DNA of 64,000 nucleotides, taken from the NCBI GenBank assembly GCA_014281115.1, contig JACONQ010000004.1:186001-250000 (forward strand). The letters are read 5' to 3'. Source of the stretch: Laburnicola sp. R22_1. Its lineage: Eukaryota > Ascomycota > Dothideomycetes > Pleosporales > Didymosphaeriaceae. Position 1 is the stretch's first letter, and each line of letters begins with the position of its first letter. This document shows positions 56,301 to 64,000 of this stretch, one piece after another. The position numbers and the translations under genes were made by a program. The notes beneath the pieces were generated by a model. It did not search any database, was not told where the DNA came from, and saw only the letters and a list, made by a program, of their open reading frames with translations.

Positions 56301-56987
56301 GCCGGTTGGATCTTTCAGCACCCGTACGTAAGCTGTGAGGTTAGCTGCATTATTCTCGACCATGGGCCGAGCCCTCTCGTCCCAGGGGCCGGAGAAGAGC
56401 TTTCTCAGCTCGGCAAAGCGTGTGAATCCCCAATCGCCCTCGTCGGCCGTGAAGCGGTGGGTCGCGGTGTGGGTTATGAACATGGTGGGGTCGTTGGGAT
56501 TCCACAGCACGAGCATAAACTGCACACAGGCGTGCCAGTCCTCGGGCACTTTCTTCTCCTCGTGGGCTTGCTCGAGGTAGAAGGAGGCGTACTCGACGTT
56601 GTTTCCGTAGGGGAAGAAGAGTACGCGCCAGGGATTGCCACCGCAGTCGAAGATAGGGCCATGCTCGCGCTTGGTTAGGGTTTTCCAACCTCGAATTTCC
56701 CAGGTGTGGTGTGCTTCTGCCTCTGTCTCCTGGTCTACGAGCTCAGGCATGTGTTTCTTGAAGAAGGCGTCGTACTCGTCGGCGCGGGGCTCGGGCTCAG
56801 CGTCGATCTCGTCCATGGCATCGTCGTCGTCGTCGTGGGTGATGATGGCGACATGCTGCTTCTCGTCGAAGGATTCGGGGTCCACGACCATGTCGCTCCC
56901 GAGCTGTCGAGCACAAGTCGGTCAGCACGGCGGCGTGGGAGCAGCGGCAAGGGCACATGTGTGCGCGACGAAGCTTACCTGATCCAT
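53360..56987 (-). CDS. UBP15: USP7/Ubp15-type deubiquitinase (1134 aa)
   Basis: Five exons: 56979-56987 (9 nt, MDQ), 54051-56903, 53705-54004, 53521-53650 and 53360-53472, with introns of 75, 46, 54 and 48 nt. The last intron was placed at CTAG so that IEDDEIVWDL results, matching the family better than reading through. A MATH/TRAF-like domain spans about 65-200 (HTWEIRGWKTL, GNPWRVLFFPYGN). The USP core has the Cys box GLKNQGATCYLNSLLQ (Cys231) and His box SGDLNAGHYYAF (His about 473). Ubiquitin-like repeats follow to the C-terminus, ending GLDHPNKSR and SIFIR. USP7 relatives remove ubiquitin from nuclear and other targets and help control cell cycle and endocytic proteins. Confidence 0.94.
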
Positions 56988-58080
56988 GTCTGCGGCGCGC
57001 GGTGGATTGGGTGAGCGAGCAGAGGCGCGGAGAAGGGGCGCAGCTCACGGCGGGTACGAGGAGCGCCGAGGCAGCCCGAGGTTCGCGTGGGAGTCGGGTG
57101 GTGCGCGCCAGTCGCGAGGAGAAGCGTGAGGTGAGGGCGACGTGCAGGCACTGAATGGCGAGGGCGACGTGAGGACGGACGTGCCTCGCTAAAAGGTGGC
57201 GGTGGACGACAATGACGATTCGCCGCCGAGTCCTGCAATGAATGCTACGTGACACGCGGGCGTCGTAGCGTTATTATATACTATGTAGGCCCGAGGGTGC
57301 CGTACGAAGTACCTGGGCAGGAGGTAGCACTTGGTCGACGCGGAATGCAGGCCGAGTACAGCGGAGCGCGGGCGGGAGGCTACAGCTCCGTCAACGTCAT
57401 GCTCGCTCGTGAAAGTATCAAACAGCGTCAAAAGAGCTGGCTGCCACGACGGCGGCGGCTGCTGCTGCAAACCCTCACACACTGCACACGACTGCTCAGA
57501 ACTGCTTCTCTCGATCCGGGCCATCATTCACCGAGGCAGGCCGAGTACAACAGAGCGCGGGCGGGAGGCTACAGCTCCGTCAACGTCATGCTCGCTCGTG
57601 AAAGTATCAAACAGCGTCAAAAGAGCTGGCTGCCACGACGGCGGCGGCTGCTGCTGCAAACCCTCACACACTGCACACGACTGCTCAGAACTGCTTCTCT
57701 CGATCCGGGCCATCATTCACCGAGGCAGGCCGAGTACAACAGAGCGCGGGCGGGAGGCTACAGCTCCGTCAACGTCATGCTCGCTCGTGAAAGTATCAAA
57801 CAGCGTCAAAAGAGCTGGCTGCCACGACGGCGGCGGCTGCTGCTGCAAACCCTCACACACTGCACACGACTGCTCAGAACTGCTTCTCTCGATCCGGGCC
57901 ATCATTCACCGAGCATGGCCAGCCAGTGTCACTGTCTGCTGCGCTTCCACGCTCCAGCGTGGGCTCGTTTGCAGCCTCCTCCCTCGACCTTCGTATGATC
58001 CCTCCACGCTCCATGCTCCGGTGCGGCGGCATTGTCCTCCCCGCCCCATTTCCTCCCACGCTGCCCCCCAGGCCCCAGCC
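56988..58080. promoter_or_regulatory. Divergent promoter region holding a 189-bp repeat array
   Basis: The 1.09 kb between the start codons of the USP7-like gene and the mitochondrial kinase gene. More than half is the tandem array listed separately. Long stop-free frames across the array exist only because its period is a multiple of three; none starts properly or has domains. Confidence 0.6.
57346..57914. repeat. Three tandem copies of a 189-bp unit
   Basis: Unit starts are one period apart (GCCGAGTACA at 57351, 57540, 57729). Copies 2 and 3 are identical by direct reading. Copy 1 differs at two places near its start (ACAGCGGAG instead of ACAACAGAG, two G/A differences). The array ends at ATCATTCACCGAG. 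It is GC-rich and lies between two divergent conserved genes, about 170 bp from the kinase ATG. Confidence 0.95.
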
Positions 58081-59739
58081 ATGCCTACGGCCAGCGCTGC
58101 GCTCCTGATGCGCGCAGCCCGCTGCAAGGCCTCTGCTAGAGCTCCAGCCCGCTTGTTGCTGCGCGCTGGCCTGCCGAAAGCGAGAGCTGCCCATGCCGCC
58201 GCCGCCGTTGCGCCCGCATGGCGGCCGTCGTCGGCACTGGACGAGTACGACGCCCCCCCGCCATAGGCCTTGACAGCAGCTGGACCGTGATTGACGTGCA
58301 ATTGTAGATGGGTGCAGCGCGAGGCCCGGCCCATCAGCCTGCGGCGACTGACCTTCTTCGGCCGCACCCTCACCGAATCTCGCCTGCTCGAAGGCGCCAA
58401 CTACTGCCGGCTCGAGCTGCCCACACGGTGCGGACGCTCGTGAAGCCCTGCGTCCCAAGGTGCCTCTGCTGAAGTTGCTGCAGGATCGCGCACCGCCTGC
58501 GTGACATCCAGACGCTGCCCTACGTCGTCGTCGCCAACCCTCACCTCGCCCACGTCTACGAGCTGTACCTCCGCGCCTTCGAGCGCTTTCGGCGCATCCC
58601 AGAAATCCGCTCCTTGGACGACAACGAAAGGTACTGCAAGGTGCTGCAAGAGACGCTAACGGAACATGCCTCCGTCATTCCCAGGCTGGCCATCGGCGTG
58701 CTCGAGGTGCGTGGCCTGATGCGGCCCGAGGAGACGGACAAGTTTATGAACACCATGCTGCGATCGGTACATGCCTCGTCTGCTGTCATCGGACGAACGA
58801 GCTGACTGTGCTAGCGCATCTCGCGCCGTGTCATTGCAGAGCAGCATCTGGCCCTGACCAACACGTTCAACTCTCCGTGGCATTTTCCCAATGCTCAGCC
58901 CGAGAACGATCCTCATATGGACACCGTCGGCGAAATATTCCTCAAGTGCAACGCCAAAGAAATTGTCGAGCGCTGCGGTAAGACCACGCAGGAACTGATC
59001 AAGGCAGCCTATGGCTCGCCCGTAGAAATCCCCGAGATTCATATAAAAGGCCATCTCGATGCGACCTTCCCTTACATCCAGAGCCACCTCGAGTACATCA
59101 TTGGCGAGCTCCTCCGGAATTCCATACAGGGCGTTATTGAGCAGCGCAAGTTCAAAGGTGCCAAGCCGCCGCCCATCGAGGTGTTGATTTGCGAGACGGC
59201 GCAGCATGTCATTATCAGAATATCAGATCAGGGTGGGGGTATATCAAATGAGGTTCTGCCTCATCTGTGGAGCTTCAGTAAAGGGCCAAGGCACCAGAAG
59301 AGACTCCAAAATTTGGCCCGCGTTCCTAAACTGCTAGGTACTTTGCAAGAACTGCAGATCCCTGGTGACCGCGCTTCAAAAGACCACAGCAAGCACGTTG
59401 GAAACACCGCACACAGCGATTTCAGCGCTGGACACGGTTCGTTATCGACTCTGGCCAGCCGGCCACCCGATCTGCGTCTTGGCATTGGCCTGCCCATGTC
59501 AAGAGTCTATGCAGGCACGTATCCCGGGTAGAAGGGGCGACGGGCTGCTGACGTGTAGTAATAGAATATTGGGCTGGTAGCCTTGAAATCCATAGTTTGG
59601 AGGGTTTCGGTGTGGATGCATTTCTCCAGATCTCGAAGCTGGGCAACAAGGACGAGCGGTGGGTTGTACTGTGTGCTTGTGGGTCGCAACTGCTGACTGC
59701 TTCAGTTTGACGACGCGCGCAAGCATGGACGCCATTTAG
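58081..59739 (+). CDS. Mitochondrial PDK/BCKDK-family kinase (464 aa)
   Basis: Six exons: 58081-58244, 58308-58427, 58484-58766, 58815-59514, 59565-59658 and 59706-59739. Introns are 63, 56, 48, 50 and 47 nt; the fourth is GC-AG. All joins restore family sequence (LDE-WVQREARPI, LPTR-IAHRLRDIQ, MLRS-RISRRVIAEQ, SRVYA-EYWAGSLE, NKDE-RLTTRASMDAI). An Ala/Arg-rich mitochondrial targeting peptide (1 to about 50) precedes the four-helix domain (RPISLRRLTFFGRTL, MNTMLRS). The GHKL ATP site has N-box ELLRNSIQG (Asn291), DQGGG (Asp327) and GIGLPMSR. Members phosphorylate E1-alpha of pyruvate or branched-chain keto-acid dehydrogenase and switch it off. Which of the two this one serves cannot be told from sequence alone. 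Confidence 0.94.
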
Positions 59740-59890
59740 TGGAAGGTGCCAACGTCTGCATAGTGCCCTTTGGAGCAGTTTCGGGTCGACAGCCCGAACA
59801 CCTATACTCTTGCATCCCACTGTGCAAACATCGTCCGCATTACTTTGCCAGCTTATCCTTCACCACATCATCAGCAAGCAGGTACTATAA

Positions 59891-61469
59891 ATGGCAAGCT
59901 ATTCATCCGCGCATGCGCATCCTTTGACGTCACCGAGGGACGACCACACGGTGGAGCGTCCGCCGGCCATCGACTTCCACCCATGGGGCCTGGGCGCGGG
60001 CAGAGCGAATGCTGCCGACGTTTATTGCCCGCAGATTCGGCGTTCTTCTCTCCGGGATGAGTTCCCAGTAAACCATTTGGATGTGGTGACGTGTTGGAAA
60101 GGTCTCTCTCTTGACCAGGCAAAGGAGGTAGCCATTTGGGAGCGCATCTTTTGTGACGCGCTAGAGACACAGATTTCAAGTATGTTGGCGAGCAAAACGC
60201 TCCGTATGTACTCATTCCGAATAGACTCAATCTCCGATCATTGCCTTGCATCATCACAAACCTATAGCGACCCCCCACGGCTTACCCGCTATTTCGAGGT
60301 CGACCTGAGCAGGCTAGTACACGAAATGATCGCACTTTATTATTCTCGTACGTACATCTGTATACAGCGCATGTGGATTGCATTAGCTGCGGCGTCTCAC
60401 CTGAACTAGGTCTCCCTGCCTGGCAACGTGCGCGAACTTGGTTCATGTCCAACGGTGACCTGCCTGCTATGGCTTACAACTTTGCCCGTACGCGCGATTG
60501 CTTCCTTGAAGCTTCCTGCCGCCCTTACGTGCAAGTCGATCTGACCTATACGCGGTCGTCGATATTCGTGGAAGTCATCTGGCAGCCTCCCCATGTATAC
60601 TTGGATAAAATTCCGCATGCGTTATGCCCTGGAGCAACGCATACGCTACATCCCGTCTACTGTACACCTGATCTTGGCAACGCTCGCGGCCCTTACTTTA
60701 AGCGATTTCCCGATGACATCGAGTTTGAAGCTCACTCGAAGAACTTGCCACTGAAGTATGTCACACCAGGATGCTTGGTGCCTGAGAGTGTGCGCTGAGC
60801 TAGCTTTGCAGGTGGTATCATCCTGATGAGAGCTTCCGAGCGGTTGTGCCCGCTGAGGTTGACGTTACACCGGCCGATCCAGTTGCAGAGTACATACTCA
60901 TAGCCAAAGCTACCATGACTTTCCCTGGAGGTGTTCGATTCGAGAGAATCAGCCGTTACAAGATCAAACTTCACATTACAAATCGTGAGGGGCCTCAGTG
61001 TGTCGACGGTGCTTCGCCAGCCAATCCTCCATCAACAATAGCCAACTTTGACGTCGAACACGATTGCGAAAGTATGCACAAGAAGCGCAAAGCAGAGAAA
61101 CAGGTTCCCATCGACTCGTTGTTTGACACAACGCCATCCTTTCAGGTTGACCGGCTTGCTTTGGACGCACTCGACGAGCACCGCGGTTTAGAGCTGACCG
61201 CGAAGCGACAGCGGCTCACCAAGCGTGTCGATCCGGCTTCCCATCCGGGTCTCCCTGACGATCCGTCCAGTGCGGTGCAGGCTACCATTCGCCAGAATTA
61301 CGAAGAATTTTGTCAGAAGGCGCGAGCTAGTGCGCTGGCGCTGGACTTGGATGCTAGCGAAGAGACAAGGGAGTTTGAGAAGATTTTCATGGGGGATAGT
61401 GGCAGTGAATGGGCTTCAGTGGCGGATTGTTCTAGTGAGCTTGAGTGTGCTTCGGCGGGGACGGAGTAG
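59891..61469 (+). CDS. Hypothetical protein (486 aa), three exons
   Basis: Exons 59891-60347, 60410-60755 and 60812-61469 with 62- and 56-nt introns (GTACGT...CTAG; GTATGT...GCAG). Frames join to give ALYYS-RLPAWQRARTWF and NLPLK-WYHPDESF. I recognise no family. The N-terminal half looks globular (DVVTCWKGLSLDQAKEVAIW, TRYFEVDLSRLVHEMIALYY). The middle has YVQVDLTYTRSSIFVEVIWQ and FKRFPDDIEFEAHSKNL, beta-rich. VAEYILIAKATMTFPGG and ISRYKIKLHI follow. A Lys/Arg-rich probable nuclear signal (KKRKAEK) and an acidic C-terminus end it. No signal peptide. It starts only 151 bp after the kinase stop on the same strand. Real gene, function unknown. Confidence 0.72.
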
Positions 61470-62538
61470 GGTGCGGATGCTAAGGGAGAAGAGTGTGGCT
61501 ACTGGTTTTCGTCTTTTGTGCCGTGCGCTAGGGCTGGGGGGGGGTTGTTTGTTTGTTTTGGTATTGATTGAGTTTGCATTGAATACATTTTTGTTTTCTT
61601 GTGTGTCGATTTCGTGTGTGGCTGTGGAATTCTTGGACGCTGTGGAATTCTTGGACATGTTGGGTGATGGATTGGATTGGATGGAGGGAGTGCGTACGGA
61701 GTAGTTTTTTTTATATATTATCTTATCTTTATGCTTGTCGTCGTACCGCTCGCCCCAAACTAAGTCTATGTTGTTACTTTCTTTCTTTCTAACCGCGTTT
61801 CTTTCCCTTTTTCTGACATCGCGATTCGCCACACCATGCCTCACCGCATCATACATATCCCCATACATATACTCAGATCGATCCCACATTCTACTCTACG
61901 CACCCATGTCCAGATCCATCGTCTCTCTCTACTCGCACTCGGAAAACACCATTTTCTCGTGCCAACCCTTGGGCTCGTCGAGTTGCGGGTCGAAGTTGAA
62001 CTTGGGAAGGAAGGAGGGGGTTAAGCAATGGTGGGGACGATGAGCTGTTTTGGTAGGGAGGGCGGACTACTTGGACTTATGGTGGTGCTTTTTCCTGCGG
62101 CTTGGGCTGGAAGAGGGGTGCGGGGTGGGGGGTGTAGGCTGGGTTGGAGTTGTGGGCGGGGGGGGGTAGGTAAGGGTGAGGGGTTTAGGTGAGGGTGAGG
62201 GGTGTGGGTGAGGGGTGTGGGTGTGGGTGTGGGTGTGGGAGGGGAGTGTTGCGTGGGGGAGTGATGGGAGGTTCGTGGTGAGGTACGGGGAGGGGGTGGT
62301 GTTTTGGCTGGGTTTGGGTTGGCGGGGGGCTGATGGCATTGTCGTTGTTGTTGGGTTGGGGTGGGAAGCTTGGTCTTTCGCTGGTGTATTGGGTGGTCGA
62401 TATCCCCCCCGGTCGAGGGTCATGTACTGCTCTTGCGTCGACGAGTGTGAATGTGGGAAGAAATTGGGGTGCTCTTGCTGTGTCGCAGATTCAGATTCCG
62501 TCGTGTGATAAAAAGACGCCGCCGTCGTGACCGCCGGT
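61470..62538. other. Intergenic region with G/T-rich low-complexity DNA
   Basis: Between the hypothetical gene and the next minus-strand gene. T-rich terminator-like stretches lie near 61550-61720. A G/T minisatellite lies at about 62140-62240. Minus-strand frames across it code only His/Thr/Pro repeats and probably represent 3' UTR. Confidence 0.45.
62140..62240. repeat. GGGTGT/GGGTGAG low-complexity repeat
   Basis: Irregular units GGGTGAGGGGT and GTGTGGGTGTGG, G/T only on the plus strand. Probably 3' UTR or spacer of the adjacent minus-strand gene. Confidence 0.8.
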
Positions 62539-63196
62539 TCAAAAAAAGACACCTGCATCTTCACCACGACCACGCTGCGAATCATCCCAGTACTCATCCT
62601 CATCCTCCTCCATGCCATCATACTCGTCCACATACGGCGCTCCATACGCGCCCCAACGTCGTCCTTCTTCCGCATCACTGCCCTCATACCCCCCTCATAC
62701 CCCGCCGCACCATCGCTTTCAACAAAGAAATCATCGACATGATAACCCGGGTCAAACAGCGCATACATGTACGCCCCGTCGCCCACACTCCTCACCGCAC
62801 TCCCCCCCACCACCACCTCTCCAAGCCTATCCATCCGCTCTTCCAGCCCCTCCCCTCTCACAGTCGCCTCATCGAGAAGCTCCTCCAAGCGGTGTATCCT
62901 CTGCTCGAGGCTCTGCGTTCTCGCTCTTTCTTCTGCGCATCGCATAGCGGCTCACAGGCGGTTGGTGTTGAAGATGGTGCGTATGTGTGTGGGCGGAGTG
63001 TGGGGTGGATGCTGGAGCGTTTCGGAGGGATAGGAGGTGGCGGTGAGGTAGTGGTGGAGTGTGGAGTGGGCGGGGCGGCAGGGCTGGGGTGGTGGGTGGT
63101 GGGGTTTGTGGTGCTGGCGGAGGAGGAGGAGGAGGAGGAGGAGGAGGGTGAGGGCGCTGAGGGGGTAGGTGGGGGTGGGAGGGAGGTGGGGAACAT
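62539..63196 (-). pseudogene. Coiled-coil protein gene, apparently frameshifted
   Basis: Three overlapping frames look like pieces of one gene. Piece 1 (63196 downward) is Pro/Ser/Thr-rich (MFPTSLPPPP...) and runs to DAQKKERERR. Piece 2 (ATG at 62945) has a leucine-zipper-like coiled coil, LEQRIHRLEELLDEATV and LEERMDRL, then ALFDPGYHVDDFFVESDG. Piece 3 is acidic and natural-looking (YGAPYVDEYDGMEEDEDEY...) and stops at 62539-62541. Pieces 2 and 3 are out of frame at a run of six C (62689-62694). Pieces 1 and 2 are also offset; no good intron links them. Could be an inactive gene, homopolymer errors, or a start at 62945 with an unusual ending. No family recognised. Confidence 0.4.
63118..63147. 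repeat. (GGA)n microsatellite
   Basis: About nine trinucleotides; on the minus strand it codes the serine run of the Pro/Ser-rich piece of the frameshifted gene. Confidence 0.85.
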
Positions 63197-63726
63197 GGTG
63201 GGTAGGTAAGGTAAGGTAAGGGGGGGTTGTTGCTGGGTTGTGGAGGGGATTCAGTTGGTGTTTGGATGGGGTTGAGATGGGAGGATGGCGGGGGATAGAT
63301 GAGTGGTGGTTTTTATTGTGCTTTGGGAGGTGGAACAGCGAGGTCGGTGCGTTTGGGGGTTATATAGGTGATGGTGTTGGTTTGGCTGGTGGGGAACGTG
63401 GCTTTTGCGTTTGGCAAACAATCGTGTTGGTGGAAGCTATCTGCTGGCTTCTTATGACGTGTTTGCAACGAAGGAAATAACGGGGAAGAAACATACTGCT
63501 CGTTTAATTCGTACCACAGTGAAGTGGGTAAATACCAGGACTGACGCACATCAGCTTCGCAGCGAACTGAACATGGGACATGGCGCGTTAGCTGAGGTGA
63601 TGATGATGATCTTAATGATTACTACGCGTGGCCCTTCAATGATTCCAATTTTCAATGTTAAGAGGTCAACAGGTCCACCCGCGGCTCTATCTATCCTACA
63701 CCAGATACTCAGTCCAACAAATCCAA
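63197..63726. other. Intergenic region
   Basis: Upstream of the frameshifted gene and downstream of the esterase. G-rich at first, then mixed. No convincing gene or repeat. Confidence 0.4.
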
Positions 63727-64000
63727 TCACAGCTCGACGCATTCCCAACCCTCCTCATCCATCCCCTCCCCACTCCCCGTATACCTATTCACCATCGGAT
63801 ACTTGCAATGCTTCCTGCTAAACTCGACTCCCAACGCAACCGTATCGTTGACAAACTTCGTCCCCCTCACAAACCGCGGCGCACCCCCCTTCTCCACCCA
63901 CTCCACAATTCTCCTCAGCATACTATCATCCGCGTTATCAGCAGCAGCCTGCCCGCCCAGCTGCCCCATGAAACTCGCTCCAGGCCCTGCAGTACAATGG
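63727..64000 (-). CDS. Tannase/feruloyl esterase, 3' end only
   Basis: Minus-strand frame entering from beyond the right edge and ending with a TAA/TAG-type stop at 63727. The visible part reads HCTAGPGASF, then MLRRIVEWVEKGGAPRFVRG, TKFVNDT, GVEFSRKHCKYPMVNRYTG and a Trp-Glu-Cys end. The C-x-G-G-P-G-like segment carries the catalytic His region of the tannase/feruloyl esterase family, and WVEKG-x-AP plus C-K-Y-P are its C-terminal hallmarks. Family members are secreted and release ferulic or gallic acid from plant esters. Only about the last 90 residues are inside the window; Ser and Asp of the triad lie outside. Confidence 0.82.
   Translation of the reverse strand, partial: HCTAGPGASFMGQLGGQAAADNADDSMLRRIVEWVEKGGAPRFVRGTKFVNDTVALGVEFSRKHCKYPMVNRYTGSGEGMDEEGWECVEL

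Noticed and set aside
57249..58266. Long open frames across the 189-bp array on both strands, including 62-residue minus-strand units with ATG
   Set aside because: The period is a multiple of three, so any stop-free frame in one unit extends through all. Plus frames lack a proper ATG and domains; composition is what GC-rich DNA gives by chance.
62067..62538. His/Thr/Pro-rich extension of the coiled-coil frame
   Set aside because: Coded by G/T low-complexity DNA after the probable frameshift; the other frame ends naturally at 62539.

Overview
The window is nuclear DNA of a filamentous ascomycete (Pezizomycotina; Dothideomycetes is my best guess, from general look only). The evidence is: short GT-AG introns (about 46-127 nt), several with CTAAC/TACTAAC branch sites; a Zn2Cys6 regulator; a DUF1688/Urc4 protein; a chromodomain/HDA2-3 protein; and a pogo/Fot1-type transposon whose stop codons have the pattern left by repeat-induced point mutation (RIP). 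Many genes were rebuilt here by joining exons by hand, checking that reading frames match at every splice site and, where possible, that the joined protein agrees with its family.

Layout. 0-12.5 kb: loosely packed, with a small unknown protein, an F-box-like protein, an unknown protein with a stop-containing splice region, a Yar1-type ankyrin protein and a WW-domain protein, separated by long gene-poor stretches. 12.5-28.2 kb: a Zn2Cys6 regulator, the Rag-type GTPase Gtr1, uracil-catabolism protein Urc4, an auxilin/Swa2-like UBA-TPR-J protein and a vacuolar PQ-loop transporter. 29-39.3 kb looks like an accessory stretch: a short conserved 81-residue gene with a 399-bp hAT-type MITE just upstream, a secreted class 3 lipase, a 2.08-kb dead pogo/Fot1 element with clean TA target duplication, a P450 with a non-standard I-helix, and a secreted Aim6-like phosphodiesterase. 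39.4-61.5 kb is conserved core: Yih1/IMPACT head to head with a CID protein, a chromodomain/HDA2-3 protein, a Pro/Ser-rich unknown, a p24 cargo receptor, a USP7/Ubp15 deubiquitinase, and a mitochondrial PDK/BCKDK-type kinase. Three 189-bp tandem repeats lie in the promoter shared by the last two. A large unknown gene follows. The right end has a probably frameshifted coiled-coil gene and the 3' end of a tannase/feruloyl esterase cut by the window edge.

The genes do not form one pathway. Several touch nutrient sensing (Gtr1 in TORC1 signalling, a vacuolar basic-amino-acid transporter, Yih1 acting on Gcn1/Gcn2, Urc4), but I infer no shared regulation. I did not find a clearly new multi-gene system. 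The most distinctive signals are the 189-bp array, the MITE with its exact 8-bp duplication, the RIP-marked transposon with unequal ends, the GC-AG intron in the kinase gene, and the stop codon sitting inside a branch-point-like sequence near 5263.
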